Source of the DNA: an uncultured Gammaproteobacteria bacterium
GTDB taxonomy: Bacteria; Pseudomonadota; Gammaproteobacteria; JAADHQ01
Direction: 5' to 3'
DNA: 64,000 nt
Assembly (NCBI GenBank): GCA_947258755.1
Contig: CAMYJO010000001.1
Coordinates: 111,695-175,694, forward strand
The translations under genes were made by a program, and so were the position numbers. The notes under the pieces are model-generated. The model was not told where the DNA came from. It saw only the letters and a list, made by a program, of their open reading frames with translations, and made no database searches. Numbering within the stretch: position 1 is the first letter of the stretch; the number at the start of each line of letters is the position of its first letter. Shown piece after piece: positions 47,655 to 57,604 of this stretch.

Positions 47655-48950
47655 TTACTTGTAGTTCTGACCTGAACACTTCTTGGTCTTGACGTTGTAG
47701 TTACCACACGCCAGGGGCTTGCGCCAGTCAGAGACGACATCCTTACTACCCGGCAGATAATCTGACCAGGCATCACCAACAACCGTACCCTTGGTCTGCC
47801 ATACGGTATCGAACTGACCATCTTCCTGGATCTCGCCGATCAATACAGGCTTGGTCAAATGATGGTTAGGCATCATCGTGGCGATACCGCCAGTCAGATT
47901 AGGTACGGAAATACCGATCATGGCTGCTTCAACCGCATCGGTATCCGTAGTGCCAGCCTTTTCGACAGCCTTGACCCACATATTAAAGCCAATCACATGG
48001 GCTTCCATCGGATCGTTGGTGACACGCTTGTCATTTTTGATGAATTTTTTCCATGCCTTGATGAAGGCGGTGTTGTCTTCATTCTCGACACTCATGAAAT
48101 AGTTCCATGCAGCCAGATGGCCTACCAGTGGCTTGGTGTCGATGCCGGACAATTCTTCCTCACCGACTGAGAAGGCGACCACAGGAATATCTTCAGCAGA
48201 AACGCCCTGGTTACCTAGCTCTTTATAAAAGGGTACATTGGCATCACCATTGATAGTCGATACCACAGCAGTCTTCTTGCCCTTGGAACCAAATTTCTTG
48301 ATATCGGCAACAATACTCTGCCAGTCAGCATGGCCGAATGGAGTATAATTGATCATGATGTCCTTGGACTTGACACCCTTGGCCTTCAAGTAGGCCTCGA
48401 GAATCTTGTTAGTGGTACGTGGGTACACATAGTCCGTACCAGCCAATACCCAGCGTTTAACGCCAATCTCATTCATCAGGTAATCCACAGCAGGAATAGC
48501 CTGCTGATTTGGCGCAGCACCGGTGTAAAATACATTCTTGGATGATTCCTCACCCTCATACTGTACCGGGTAGAACAACAGACCGTTCAATTCCTCGAAC
48601 ACCGGCAAAGCGGATTTGCGTGACACAGATGTCCAGCAACCGAAGGTAACGGCCACTTTTTCTTTCTGGATCAACTCACGGGCCTTCTCGGCAAACAGTG
48701 GCCAGTTGGAGGCAGGATCAACGACCACGGCTTCCAGTTTTTTACCCAGTACGCCGCCTTTCTTGTTCTGCTCCTCAACCAGCATCAGCATGGTATCTTT
48801 CAGCGTAGTTTCACTGATGGCCATGGTACCGGACAGAGAGTGTAGAACACCGACCTTGATCGTATCGGCTGCCAGCGTCGCCTGCATACCCATTGTCAGG
48901 GTTGCGGCACTCGCAAACAGCGCGAATTTTTTCAACACATTGTGTTTCAT
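47655..48950 (-). CDS. urtA: Urea ABC transporter substrate-binding protein UrtA
   Basis: The 431-residue periplasmic binding protein has a signal peptide (ending about residue 28, TLAAD). UrtA markers follow: IKVGVLHSLSGTMAISE, then FGCWTSVSRKSALPVFEE, then LFYPVQYEGEESS, and a family-type SYLPGSKDV-like end. It captures urea for UrtBCDE. Its gene is preceded by a terminator and followed by another, so it has a separate transcript level. No strong sigma-70 promoter is evident in the short gap upstream, so it likely depends on read-through from the torF promoter. Confidence 0.95.
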   Translation of the reverse strand: MKHNVLKKFALFASAATLTMGMQATLAADTIKVGVLHSLSGTMAISETTLKDTMLMLVEEQNKKGGVLGKKLEAVVVDPASNWPLFAEKARELIQKEKVAVTFGCWTSVSRKSALPVFEELNGLLFYPVQYEGEESSKNVFYTGAAPNQQAIPAVDYLMNEIGVKRWVLAGTDYVYPRTTNKILEAYLKAKGVKSKDIMINYTPFGHADWQSIVADIKKFGSKGKKTAVVSTINGDANVPFYKELGNQGVSAEDIPVVAFSVGEEELSGIDTKPLVGHLAAWNYFMSVENEDNTAFIKAWKKFIKNDKRVTNDPMEAHVIGFNMWVKAVEKAGTTDTDAVEAAMIGISVPNLTGGIATMMPNHHLTKPVLIGEIQEDGQFDTVWQTKGTVVGDAWSDYLPGSKDVVSDWRKPLACGNYNVKTKKCSGQNYK

Positions 48951-48990
48951 AGTAACATCCTCGCAGTATCTGTTATTTAATATTATTTTG

Positions 48991-49045
48991 AAAAAAAAAA
49001 GGCCGAGACAGTCTCTATCATAGATAGATCTGCCTCAGCCTTGTT
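48991..49045 (-). terminator. Terminator between torF and urtA
   Basis: On the minus strand AAGGCTGAGGCAG and CTGTCTCGGCCTT form a long stem with a loop of about 19 bases containing ATCTATCTATGATAG, followed by ten T. It lies 28 bases after the porin stop. Confidence 0.85.
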
Positions 49046-49073
49046 TACTCTTTAGTCACTGATAATTCAGCTT

Positions 49074-49757
49074 CTACATATCGAAGGTTTTAGAGTAACT
49101 AACTACAAACAATGGATCTTCTTCAACACCGGCACCATCATCACTGGCCTTACTGACGGCAAAGCTGACATTGTCGTTGAATGCATAACCCAGCTGGATA
49201 TGCTGATAATCACTGCCGTCATTAGCACCATCACCTACATAGGAACCGTACAGTGCACTGAATTTACCCATCTCACCACTCAGTGTGTAGTAGTCATCCT
49301 TGGTAGTGCCACTTTCAGCACCCAGGTAGGCTGTGAAGGCAACGGGGCCATAAGAAAGCGAAATAACGATATCAGAAAGATCACTATCGCTTAATCCTAC
49401 TGGCGCCGGTGTTGCGCTATCAGATCTTCCTTCTTCAGGGTACAAGTATTTCCAGTAAGAGATGTCATAACCAAAATCACCGATACTGCCGCCATAACCT
49501 AAGTACAGGTCAGTTTCATGGCCATCGTCTTCATTGGTCATCCACGCGCCGGCATAGAAACCACTGGCATGGCTGTAATCAAGGCTTCCAGAGATCTGTG
49601 GTGCATCCGGCGTCAGGTTCTGGCCGCGCCACAGGTACATGTTGGCTGCACCCAAGGTGGCTGAAACCTCAGCCTGAGCTACAGTAGCGCCAAACAGCAT
49701 CGGAGCAGCTACAGCTGCAGATACGGCCAATGGCAATAATTTTTTCGTTAACTTCAT
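49074..49757 (-). CDS. TorF-family putative porin
   Basis: The 227-residue outer-membrane protein has a signal peptide ending near residue 29 (VAQAE) and the family start VSATLGAANMYLWRGQNLTP. Strands with G-x-Y-A-G-A-W and DLYLGYGGSIG follow, and the chain ends FVVSYSKTFDM. It lies between the urease genes and urtA on the same strand, under a sigma-54 promoter with an NtrC-like site. The context suggests it lets urea or amides through the outer membrane. The family is poorly characterised, so this role is inference. Confidence 0.83.
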   Translation of the reverse strand: MKLTKKLLPLAVSAAVAAPMLFGATVAQAEVSATLGAANMYLWRGQNLTPDAPQISGSLDYSHASGFYAGAWMTNEDDGHETDLYLGYGGSIGDFGYDISYWKYLYPEEGRSDSATPAPVGLSDSDLSDIVISLSYGPVAFTAYLGAESGTTKDDYYTLSGEMGKFSALYGSYVGDGANDGSDYQHIQLGYAFNDNVSFAVSKASDDGAGVEEDPLFVVSYSKTFDM

Positions 49758-49864
49758 GTTTATCTCCTCAGATAATGATAATTGTTAGCAAATATGGCTA
49801 TAAATCCATTCAAGGTAATAATCCCGTTACAACCAGATGCACTGATCGCCTTTATCCCAGTAAT

Positions 49865-49880
49865 TGCACAGCTCATGCCA
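49865..49880 (-). promoter_or_regulatory. Sigma-54 promoter of torF-urt
   Basis: On the minus strand TGGCATGAGCTGTGCA shows the GG-N10-GC spacing of sigma-54 promoters, close to the glnK element (TGGCACAGCTCGTGCA). It lies about 110 bases upstream of the torF start. Confidence 0.72.
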
Positions 49881-49998
49881 ACATTAAAAATTTCTAATAT
49901 TAACAATAATTTAATAAAAATATGGGGGTGTTAGGTACATTTTTAGAAATAAAAATGAAATAAAAAAGTGCATTATTGGTGCATGTAAAATATCTATT

Positions 49999-50015
49999 TG
50001 CAATATTTTGGTGCG
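49999..50015 (-). promoter_or_regulatory. NtrC-like enhancer site upstream of torF
   Basis: TGCAATATTTTGGTGCG fits the NtrC form TGCACYAWWWTRGTGCA with two mismatches. A further degenerate TGCATTATTGGTGCA word lies at 49969-49983. Together they lie about 100-130 bases upstream of the sigma-54 element. Confidence 0.6.
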
Positions 50016-50138
50016 TTTATCCCGGGTGGGAGGTCGCCTTTCTTATTTCAGGCTGTAACAGGTCGCCGATCTGGTTATGTGATATGAAGAAGATGAGCCT
50101 GCGGGCGTAAGCGCGCCTGCTCAGACTAGGGACTGGCT

Positions 50139-50759
50139 CTAGTTTTTACGAGCCAACATGCCTTGCTCAACGATAAACTGCTCAACCTGCTCCAGACCCT
50201 GTCCGGTTTTCAGGTTCGTGAAAATAAAGGGGCGCTCGCCGCGCATTTTTTTCGCATCTCGCTCCATGACCTCCAGTGATGCGCCGACATAGGGGGCCAG
50301 ATCAATCTTATTGATCACCAACAGGTCAGACTTGGTGATGCCGGGGCCACCCTTGCGCGGGATTTTCTCGCCGGCGGCGACATCGATCACATAGATGGTC
50401 AGATCCGATAGCTCCGGACTGAAAGTTGCACTGAGGTTATCGCCGCCACTTTCTATAATTACCATATCAAGATCGGTGAAACTACGATTAAGGTCATCGA
50501 TGGCCGACAGATTCATCGATGCATCCTCGCGGATCGCAGTATGCGGACAACCGCCGGTCTCGACACCGATAATCCTGCCCGCATCCAGGGCCTCATGACG
50601 GATCAGGAATTGTGCGTCTTCCTGTGTATAGATATCGTTGGTGACCACAGCGATGTTGTAATGCTCACGCATGCTTTTACACAATGCCTCCAACAGTGCA
50701 GTTTTCCCCGACCCTACCGGACCACCGACACCGACCCTTAGTACCTTATCATGTGACAT
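50139..50759 (-). CDS. ureG: Urease accessory GTPase UreG
   Basis: The 206-residue GTPase has the P-loop [17 protein letters not shown], the conserved [18 protein letters not shown] (with the Cys-Pro-His nickel site) and the guanine motif NKID. UreG delivers nickel to apo-urease with UreD and UreF, and with UreE as the nickel donor. It follows ureF after a 244-base gap filled by a nested palindrome. Confidence 0.95.
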   Translation of the reverse strand: MSHDKVLRVGVGGPVGSGKTALLEALCKSMREHYNIAVVTNDIYTQEDAQFLIRHEALDAGRIIGVETGGCPHTAIREDASMNLSAIDDLNRSFTDLDMVIIESGGDNLSATFSPELSDLTIYVIDVAAGEKIPRKGGPGITKSDLLVINKIDLAPYVGASLEVMERDAKKMRGERPFIFTNLKTGQGLEQVEQFIVEQGMLARKN

Positions 50760-50779
50760 ATAAAACCTCTTTCATAACT

Positions 50780-50917
50780 CTGTAGGAGCGGCCCAAATCG
50801 AGTAGCTAGTAGCGAGTGGCTAGTAGCTAGAAAAAGACTAGTCGCTAAATACTTTTTACCTCGCTACTAGCCACTAGCAACTCGCCACTTTTTTCGCGGC
50901 CAAGGGCCGCTCCCACC
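50780..50917. repeat. Nested palindrome, copy C
   Basis: Left arm TGTAGGAGCGGCCC and right arm GGCCAAGGGCCGCTCCCACC enclose a core with GTAGCGAGTGGCTAGTAGCT and CTCGCTACTAGCCACTAGC. It lies between ureF and ureG, inside the urease operon. Confidence 0.78.
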
Positions 50918-51003
50918 AAAAATTAGAACCACTGCATCTATTTAAGTCAGGCGACAGTTTGCACCACCCCTTTTATCTTTTACCTTGTATCTTTTCTCTG
51001 CCC

Positions 51004-51681
51004 CTAAGATCTGAATAGCCTACTGTATTGCGCCTCATGCTGCGCACTGGCAATACCCAGCCCGGGCAGGGTAAAACCTATATCATCATCGGCCAGAGAC
51101 AAACCAGCATGGACGCAATCGGGGATCTGTTTTTGCAGACCGGATAATAATTGCTGACCTGCCGTCTGCCCCAACGGCACCAGTTTGATTGCAGCCGCGA
51201 CCTGGTTTTCACACCATGACCATAATATCCCATGCAAGGCATCTTGCAGCGAGATTTGCCAGGCACTGCAAGCGCAGGCGAACATGGCGACGTAGGAATA
51301 GTCTTGATCTGCATGACAGAATGGCAGCAAGTCTACATCAAGATCGTTCAACAACCTGAACAAGGCGCGACCGAGATGCTTGTCTTCCTGTTGCAGTTCT
51401 GCTGACTCACGACTGGCTAGCAAGTAGTGGTTCCAGTAATGAAATTGTTGACTGTCTTGCGCATGGCGGCTGTCGTACAAACGTTTGAACACCGGCACAT
51501 CCAACTGGCCCAGCCCATGTTGCAGCAGGCTGCCAATCCAGGCGGCTGCCTGTTCCTTCTCACTGACCCAGCCCGCCTCGATCGCGGCCTCGAGGCCCCC
51601 GGAATAGGCATAGGCACCGACCGGTAGCGACGGACTGATCAACTGCCATAGGCGTAGTTGTGACAACGATGGACTAGTCAT
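51004..51681 (-). CDS. ureF: Urease accessory protein UreF
   Basis: The 225-residue protein starts [20 protein letters not shown] and shows the UreF signature [12 protein letters not shown] near residue 22 and SR/GLF at the end. It is the all-helical UreF scaffold of the activation complex with UreD and UreG. A longer frame to 51903 reads across ureE in another frame and is not used. Its start overlaps ureE by eight bases. Confidence 0.92.
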   Translation of the reverse strand: MTSPSLSQLRLWQLISPSLPVGAYAYSGGLEAAIEAGWVSEKEQAAAWIGSLLQHGLGQLDVPVFKRLYDSRHAQDSQQFHYWNHYLLASRESAELQQEDKHLGRALFRLLNDLDVDLLPFCHADQDYSYVAMFACACSAWQISLQDALHGILWSWCENQVAAAIKLVPLGQTAGQQLLSGLQKQIPDCVHAGLSLADDDIGFTLPGLGIASAQHEAQYSRLFRS

Positions 51682-52132
51682 GCGTATGACCATGATGATG
51701 ACCGTGGCCACCGCCACTATAAGCACCGGCCTCGGGCTCGAACGGCGCCTGTTCACAGACCACATCAAGCCCCATCTGCCGTACCATGTCATCGAGCACA
51801 TGGTCATGCTGGTAACGTAGCCAGGCGGCCGTAATCTGTAACGGCACATGGCGGTTACCAAGGTGGTAGGCCGCACGCGCCAGCAACAATGCATCGCTGA
51901 CATATACAGTACTGACCGTTTCCTGGGCTGCCTTGATCATAACCACATCACCCTGCTCGGCGCGCAGGCAATCGCCTTCACGCAGCACGGCGCCACGCGC
52001 TAGAATCACACCGGCCTCGCGGCCATCATCCAATGTCGCGCGAAAGCGACTTTTCTGGCGTACATCGAAGGGCAAGGTTAGGGTTGTGTCGTATGCATCC
52101 GTTTGCGCAATTTTTTCTGTCAAATTCAACAT
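51674..52132 (-). CDS. ureE: Urease accessory nickel chaperone UreE
   Basis: The 152-residue protein has the N-terminal peptide-binding part, a central NRHVPLQI metal-binding segment (His in GNRHVPL), and a C-terminal histidine tail ([13 protein letters not shown]). The tail stores nickel for insertion into urease. An in-frame TTG at 52147 overlaps the ureC stop and would add five residues; I use the ATG at 52132. The spacing to ureC is 12 bases. Confidence 0.9.
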   Translation of the reverse strand: MLNLTEKIAQTDAYDTTLTLPFDVRQKSRFRATLDDGREAGVILARGAVLREGDCLRAEQGDVVMIKAAQETVSTVYVSDALLLARAAYHLGNRHVPLQITAAWLRYQHDHVLDDMVRQMGLDVVCEQAPFEPEAGAYSGGGHGHHHGHTHD

Positions 52133-52143
52133 CGGCTTGTCTA

Positions 52144-53847
52144 TCAAAAAAGAAAGTAACGTTGCGCAAGCGGTAATACTTCGGCAGGTTCACAGGTCAG
52201 CAACTCACCATCGGCGCGCACCTCGTAGGTCTGCGAATCGACTTCTATCTGTGGCTGCCAGTCATTCAGGATCATGTCTTTTTTACGGATCGAGCGCGTC
52301 CCCTTGACGGCCAGCAAACGCTTGTTCAAACCCAGCTGCTCACCGATGCCGTCATCCAGTGCGGCCTGGCTGACAAAGGTCACTGCGGTCTGCGTTACCG
52401 CATTACCGAGCGCGCCGAACATGCTGCGGTAATGTACCGGCTGTGGGGTCGGTATCGATGCATTCGGATCACCCATAGGTGCTGCAGCAATGAAACCACC
52501 TTTAATGATCAGCGCCGGCTTGGCGCCAAAGAAGGCTGGGTCCCATAATACCAGGTCAGCCAGTTTGCCCTTTTCAACCGAGCCGACTTCATGCGCAATA
52601 CCATGCGTGATCGCCGGGTTGATCGTGTATTTAGCCACATAACGGCGTGCACGCATATTATCGCTGTCACTCTTATCGCCTTGTAATGCACCGCGTTGCA
52701 CCTTCATCTTGTGCGCCGTTTGCCAGGTACGGGTGATGACCTCACCGACACGGCCCATGGCCTGTGAATCGGATGCAATCATCGAAAACGCACCAAGGTC
52801 ATGCAGGATATCTTCAGCGGCAATGGTCTCACGGCGAATCCGCGATTCGGCAAAGGCCACATCTTCGGCTATCGAAGGATCGAGGTGATGACAGACCATC
52901 AACATATCCAGATGCTCGTCTACGGTGTTGACGGTATAGGGCCGGGTTGGATTGGTGCTGGATGGCAATACATTCGGCAGGCCGCAGGCACGGATAATAT
53001 CCGGCGCATGTCCGCCACCGGCACCTTCGGTATGGTAGGTATGAATCGCCCTGTCCTTGAATGCGGCAATGGTATCTTCAACAAAACCAGATTCATTCAA
53101 CGTGTCGGTGTGGATGGCCACCTGTACATCGGTGTCCTCGGCCACGGTCAGACAGGTATCGATTGCTGCCGGCGTCGTGCCCCAGTCCTCATGCAGTTTA
53201 AGGCCCATCGCCCCGGCACGCACCTGTTCATACAAGGGTTCTTTAAGACTGGCATTACCCTTACCAAGAAAACCGAGGTTCATCGGCAGACCTTCTGCGG
53301 CCGACAACATTTTATGAATATTCCACGGTCCCGGCGTACAGGTCGTGGCATTGGTACCGGTCGCCGGACCGGTGCCGCCACCGAGCATGGTCGTCACGCC
53401 GGACATCAGCGCCTCTTCGATTTGTTGCGGACATATAAAATGGATATGCGCATCGATACCGCCAGCGGTCAGGATCTTGCCCTCACCCGCAATCGCCTCG
53501 GTGCCGGGTCCAATAACGATGGTTACACCAGGCTGGGTATCCGGATTACCGGCCTTGCCAATACCACTGATACGACCATTCTTGATACCGACATCTGCCT
53601 TGACGATACCCCAGTGATCAATGATCAATGCGTTGGTAATGACTGTATCTACAACATCGGCAGAATTGCGCTGGCTTTGCCCCATGCCATCACGAATGAC
53701 CTTGCCACCACCAAATTTCACTTCATCGCCGTATACAGTATGGTCTTTCTCTACCTCAACAATGATCTCGGTATCACCCAGGCGAATGCGATCGCCGGTA
53801 GTCGGGCCGTACATCTCGGCATAGGCACGTCTGTCCATCTTGTTCAT
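52144..53847 (-). CDS. ureC: Urease alpha (catalytic) subunit
   Basis: The 567-residue subunit hydrolyses urea to ammonia and carbamate at a dinickel centre. All active-site residues occur at the same positions as in the Klebsiella enzyme: His134 and His136 (AHIHF), the carbamylated Lys217 ([12 protein letters not shown]), His246, His272, catalytic His320 (MVCHHLD) with Cys319, and Asp360 ([10 protein letters not shown]). The full length and motif order mean an active enzyme once activated. It lies between ureB and ureE. Confidence 0.97.
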   Translation of the reverse strand: MNKMDRRAYAEMYGPTTGDRIRLGDTEIIVEVEKDHTVYGDEVKFGGGKVIRDGMGQSQRNSADVVDTVITNALIIDHWGIVKADVGIKNGRISGIGKAGNPDTQPGVTIVIGPGTEAIAGEGKILTAGGIDAHIHFICPQQIEEALMSGVTTMLGGGTGPATGTNATTCTPGPWNIHKMLSAAEGLPMNLGFLGKGNASLKEPLYEQVRAGAMGLKLHEDWGTTPAAIDTCLTVAEDTDVQVAIHTDTLNESGFVEDTIAAFKDRAIHTYHTEGAGGGHAPDIIRACGLPNVLPSSTNPTRPYTVNTVDEHLDMLMVCHHLDPSIAEDVAFAESRIRRETIAAEDILHDLGAFSMIASDSQAMGRVGEVITRTWQTAHKMKVQRGALQGDKSDSDNMRARRYVAKYTINPAITHGIAHEVGSVEKGKLADLVLWDPAFFGAKPALIIKGGFIAAAPMGDPNASIPTPQPVHYRSMFGALGNAVTQTAVTFVSQAALDDGIGEQLGLNKRLLAVKGTRSIRKKDMILNDWQPQIEVDSQTYEVRADGELLTCEPAEVLPLAQRYFLF

Positions 53848-53855
53848 ACAGCCCC

Positions 53856-54167
53856 CTATAAAGATCCCATGATTTTGGCATTAAAGCCGTAAATTATTCT
53901 GTCACCCGCATATTCAACCAACTGCACCTGACGTTCCTGCCCTGGCTCAAAGCGCACCGCAGTGCCGGCCGCTATGTCCAGGCGAAAACCACGCGTGGCC
54001 TCACGGTCGAATATCAACGCCGAATTGGTTTCATAAAAGTGATAGTGCGAACCGACCTGCACCGGACGGTCACCGCTATTAGCGACCTTGACGGTCACGG
54101 TGGCGCGGTCCTTGTTGATATCGATGTCCCCTGCAACGGGAAAAATTTCACCAGGTATCATTGTCAT
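53856..54167 (-). CDS. ureB: Urease beta subunit
   Basis: The 103-residue beta subunit starts [20 protein letters not shown] and carries the usual [21 protein letters not shown] and [10 protein letters not shown] segments. It packs with the alpha and gamma subunits into the (ABC)3 trimer. It is separate from ureA, unlike the fused form in Helicobacter. Confidence 0.96.
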   Translation of the reverse strand: MTMIPGEIFPVAGDIDINKDRATVTVKVANSGDRPVQVGSHYHFYETNSALIFDREATRGFRLDIAAGTAVRFEPGQERQVQLVEYAGDRIIYGFNAKIMGSL

Positions 54168-54172
54168 TCTCC

Positions 54173-54475
54173 TCAGGGTATCGGGTTATGTACGGTGACC
54201 AGCTTGGTCCCATCAGGAAAGGTCGCCTCGACCTGCACTTCCTTGATCATCTCAGCTATACCATCCATGACATCATCCCTTGTCAGCAGGGTCGCGCCGT
54301 AACCCATCAATTCGGCCACACTACGACCATCACGCGCACCTTCCATGATCGCTGCGGAAATATAAGCGATGGCCTCGGGGTAATTCAATTTCACACCGCG
54401 ATCCTTGCGTCGCTCAGCCAACAAGGCAGCGGTAAATATTAATAATTTGTCTTTTTCTCTCGGGGTCAGCTCCAT
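54173..54475 (-). CDS. ureA: Urease gamma subunit
   Basis: The 100-residue gamma subunit matches the family over its whole length: [45 protein letters not shown] and the end VTVHNPIP. It is the first structural urease gene, 5 bases before ureB and 24 after ureD. Confidence 0.96.
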   Translation of the reverse strand: MELTPREKDKLLIFTAALLAERRKDRGVKLNYPEAIAYISAAIMEGARDGRSVAELMGYGATLLTRDDVMDGIAEMIKEVQVEATFPDGTKLVTVHNPIP

Positions 54476-54499
54476 AGTGCTTCTCGCTCCAGTAAAGGA

Positions 54500-55342
54500 T
54501 CAGGTTTTCCAAATTCGTGGTGAACAGGCCTGCAGGCCAATAACATGAGGACGAATTATTTTCCATGCCTGTTCAAACAGCAGACGTGCCTGCTCACCAT
54601 GTCGCCCAAGAAAGCGACACAACAAGACATCATTGATCAACGTCACACTAAAAATACAGTCTTCACCATGTTGAAACTCTGCACGCAATTCCTCGACCAG
54701 GCTACGGTCGACAGGTGTCGCCATCAGTGTCCCGGTGACGGTATAGCCTGACAAACCCCATTTTTCTGTTAACACTTCATGACCAGCCTGCAAGCGCGTG
54801 TTATCAATTAGTAGCGGCATCCCGTTTCTCGACAAGGTCAGCATTTGTTGGCAATGACCACTATCAAATAAGGCATCACTACAAGGTCGGCCCAGGCAAC
54901 TGATCTCCCAGCCGATAAAACGTGCATGATCAGCCAGTTCAATAGTTGTTTTTAGTGTTGCATGTGAGCCTTCAAAAAATATATTGTCCTGCGGCAACCA
55001 TTCCAGGATCGCATTGTTTGCGACCTGTAGATTTTGTTGCAGCTGCGAAGCGCGTGCATGACTATTGTAAAACTTACCGGAAGCCGGTGTTGTCAGTAAT
55101 GTGTGTGCATTTTCCTGCACCTGCACATCAATCTGTAACTGATCTCCACCGACGACACCACCGGGCGGATGTATTATATAAGTATGACACACCCCTTGTT
55201 CTGGATAAAATGGACGCTGCACCAGTAATGGCCCATGATGTTGGCGCTGCGCGAGCACGGTCCTGGAACCGTGCTGCTGATACAACAATGACAGCTGCGC
55301 CTGCCAGTTGCTATTTTGTTTTACTGTAGCAGCTGCAGTCAT
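54500..55342 (-). CDS. ureD: Urease accessory protein UreD
   Basis: The 280-residue scaffold protein shows HHGPLLVQRPFYPE, the typical IHPPGGVVGGDQLQI and ATTPASGKFY-like (LLTTPASGKFYNS) segments, and the EWLPQDNIFF motif. UreD binds apo-urease and recruits UreF and UreG. It abuts the nickel-permease-like gene (the stop codon of that gene ends just before it) and precedes ureA. Confidence 0.92.
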   Translation of the reverse strand: MTAAATVKQNSNWQAQLSLLYQQHGSRTVLAQRQHHGPLLVQRPFYPEQGVCHTYIIHPPGGVVGGDQLQIDVQVQENAHTLLTTPASGKFYNSHARASQLQQNLQVANNAILEWLPQDNIFFEGSHATLKTTIELADHARFIGWEISCLGRPCSDALFDSGHCQQMLTLSRNGMPLLIDNTRLQAGHEVLTEKWGLSGYTVTGTLMATPVDRSLVEELRAEFQHGEDCIFSVTLINDVLLCRFLGRHGEQARLLFEQAWKIIRPHVIGLQACSPRIWKT

Positions 55343-56014
55343 TTACTCACCGAGTATTAGATAAAGGGCAAAGGACACGGTGATCAATGCCAGCAGCAGG
55401 CGTAGCATCTCCGTCAACTGCCGGTTAATTTTTTGTAGACTGGTAAAGGCGGTTCCTAACAAGCCGCCGAACACCAGCATGGACAACAGTACCGCCAGGC
55501 AAAATATCAATAAATAAACCATGCCCATCAGCGGAGAATCGCTACTGCTTGCAGGCAACAGCGCCAATAATGGTGCAGAGCCGGCTAGCCCGTGTAACAG
55601 ACCCACCAATACAGTGCCATGCTTATGCTGATGCAAGGGATTCACGGTGCCTGTTGAGTGCATATGTACATGCAAGGGCATTTTGTCATGGCGATGCAGA
55701 TACAGAGAGCTTTTTTGTCTGATCCAATCCGCGAGCAACAAAAGGCCGATAGCCAGCAGCATAAAACCGACCAGTTCTTCAGCGATGCTGCTGAACCTTT
55801 CCGGAATCGCGATACCGACAAACAATACCAGGCCGCCAACCAACAGAATGGATGAACCGTGCCCCAGGGCCCAGCGGATACTAAAGGCATAACTGCTTTT
55901 CATGCCATCACGGTGTATACCCGACAGACCCGACACGGCGAGCACGTGGTCTGCGTCCAGTGCATGCAAGACACCGAAGCCGAAGGCCATCATCAGAATA
56001 GCTGTTAATTCCAT
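55343..56014 (-). CDS. UreH/HupE-like nickel transporter
   Basis: The 223-residue membrane protein has about six helices, an early HALDADHVLAV motif in the form of NiCoT permeases (H-x4-DH), and a histidine-rich loop (LHRHDKMPLHVHMHS and HQHKHG). This combination belongs to the UreH/HupE families that feed nickel to urease or hydrogenase. As first gene of the urease cluster it would supply nickel for urease. Substrate is inferred from motif plus context. Confidence 0.85.
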   Translation of the reverse strand: MELTAILMMAFGFGVLHALDADHVLAVSGLSGIHRDGMKSSYAFSIRWALGHGSSILLVGGLVLFVGIAIPERFSSIAEELVGFMLLAIGLLLLADWIRQKSSLYLHRHDKMPLHVHMHSTGTVNPLHQHKHGTVLVGLLHGLAGSAPLLALLPASSSDSPLMGMVYLLIFCLAVLLSMLVFGGLLGTAFTSLQKINRQLTEMLRLLLALITVSFALYLILGE

Positions 56015-56213
56015 TAAGCTCGCCTCGATTTCCCAGCCTGAAGCCGAGCCAGTATGTTACTGAGCAAAATCAAACACATTGCGGCTCTCAATTTCCCTGC
56101 TGGGATTGATTTTAATGTTACCGTCATTCGCTACATTGGCAACAGATATCTGTATACTATTTATTATCATTGGTACGTACACTAGCAAAATTATACCCGG
56201 GACAAAACACCTG

Positions 56214-57413
56214 ATGACAGAAACAAGCTTGCTCGCAAACCATTGCCGGCTAATCACCGACTATATTCCGAGCGTTAATACGGCGGCCGTGGGCATTTGG
56301 CTCCAGAATGGTGCACGCTATGAGTCCAATCAACAAACAGGCTATGCCCATTTCCTCGAACACCTGGTCTTCAAGGGTACCGACAAGCATAGCGGCAAGG
56401 AACTGTCGACCCGCTTCGAGATCATGGGCGGTGATGTCAATGCCGAAACCGGTCGTGAGCAGACATCCTTTCATGGCCTCGTACCCTCACAGTATGCCAG
56501 CGATCTTCTCAACTTATTGATCGACATGCTCACGCAATCGAAATTTAACGAAAGCGAATTTAATCTCGAGCGCGATGTAGTCCTGCAGGAACTCGCTATG
56601 TTGAATGATGATCCGGAAGAGGCCCTGGAAGACTTTTGCACTGAGCAAGTCTGGCACGGTCACAGCATGGGCCGGCAAATCCTCGGGACACGCGATTGCC
56701 TGGGCAATGCCAACCTATCCTCGTTTCAGCAATATATACAACACACCATTAGCGCCGACAGGCTCTGCATCGTTGCGGCTGGCAACTTCGATCAGGATGC
56801 CTTGAGAGCGCTGTGCGAAGGCATTGATCTGGCAGCTGAAGAACCGAAACACATTTCAGCACCTATTTACACACGTACCGAGGCGCAACTGCACATCAAG
56901 GCCGAACAGAAACATCTGGCCTGGGTCATGCCGGCGACATCCTGCCGTCACCCGCAAATGGCCGCCTTTGAAATCGCCAATCACATCCTGGCAGGTGGTT
57001 ATGATTCCCGTCTGTATCAAGTCTTGCGCGAACAGCTCGGCCTTGTCTACAGCATTGATTCCCGTAACGACCACTACTCCGATACCGGCCTGTGGTTTAT
57101 CCGGACCAATACCGAGCATGACAACAGCCAACAAACCATCGACGCCGTACAGCAGACACTGGCCGAGCTGATCAACAACGGAGCGACACAACAAGAACTG
57201 GACTTCGCCAGGCAACATCTGCAATCAGCACTGATCATCGAGGCTGACGACATAGATGCACGCATGGACAAGATGGCCCAGGACACGCTTTACCATGGAC
57301 GCATCATCAGCCTGCAAGAGCAGCTCGGATTATATGATCAGGTAACGACAGAGGATATACAGTCGGTTATCAAGACTGCCTGGGGACAGGCATCGTTTTT
57401 CTCGACCCTTTAA
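56214..57413 (+). CDS. M16-family zinc peptidase
   Basis: The 399-residue protein has the inverted zinc motif H46-F-L-E-H50 followed by the Glu further on in the NLERDVVLQEL segment (the M16 third ligand). The family R/Y-like stretch LGLVYSIDSR lies in the second half. M16 proteases (pitrilysin/processing-peptidase type) cut short peptides inside a closed chamber; a single 400-residue chain would pair with another or with itself. I use ATG 56214. An in-frame upstream ATG (56079) adds a hydrophobic leader that looks like a signal peptide, so a secreted form is possible but less supported. Confidence 0.88.
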   Translation: MTETSLLANHCRLITDYIPSVNTAAVGIWLQNGARYESNQQTGYAHFLEHLVFKGTDKHSGKELSTRFEIMGGDVNAETGREQTSFHGLVPSQYASDLLNLLIDMLTQSKFNESEFNLERDVVLQELAMLNDDPEEALEDFCTEQVWHGHSMGRQILGTRDCLGNANLSSFQQYIQHTISADRLCIVAAGNFDQDALRALCEGIDLAAEEPKHISAPIYTRTEAQLHIKAEQKHLAWVMPATSCRHPQMAAFEIANHILAGGYDSRLYQVLREQLGLVYSIDSRNDHYSDTGLWFIRTNTEHDNSQQTIDAVQQTLAELINNGATQQELDFARQHLQSALIIEADDIDARMDKMAQDTLYHGRIISLQEQLGLYDQVTTEDIQSVIKTAWGQASFFSTL

Positions 57414-57416
57414 ATT

Positions 57417-57571
57417 CTGTAGGAGCGCGCCCTTGGCCGCGATAATCGAGTAGCGAGGGACGAGTGGCGAGTAGCTAGAAAAAGACTAAGATCTTGATTC
57501 TGTCTTACCTCGCTACTAGCCACTAGCAACACGCTACTGTTTTTATCGCGGTCAAGTGCGCGCTCCTACAG
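57417..57571. repeat. Nested palindrome, copy D
   Basis: Left arm CTGTAGGAGCGCGCCCTTGG and right arm TCAAGTGCGCGCTCCTACAG enclose a core with GAGTAGCGAG, GGCGAGTAGCTAG and CTCGCTACTAGCCACTAGC. It starts four bases after the M16 stop and lies between convergent genes. Confidence 0.8.
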
Positions 57572-57604
57572 CAGGAAGATAAGGGAACCGATCTACTCCA
57601 TCGA

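Noticed and set aside
51682..51903. Upstream extension of the ureF frame
   Set aside because: It lies inside ureE in another frame and encodes an Arg/Cys-rich sequence unlike UreF.
52801..53892. 363-codon plus-strand frame opposite ureC
   Set aside because: It is a long antisense shadow of a highly biased gene with no domain; ureC on the other strand has every active-site residue.
56079..56213. Signal-peptide-like leader of the M16 peptidase
   Set aside because: The sequence is hydrophobic, but the conserved peptidase starts at 56214. I kept the shorter form and noted the alternative.
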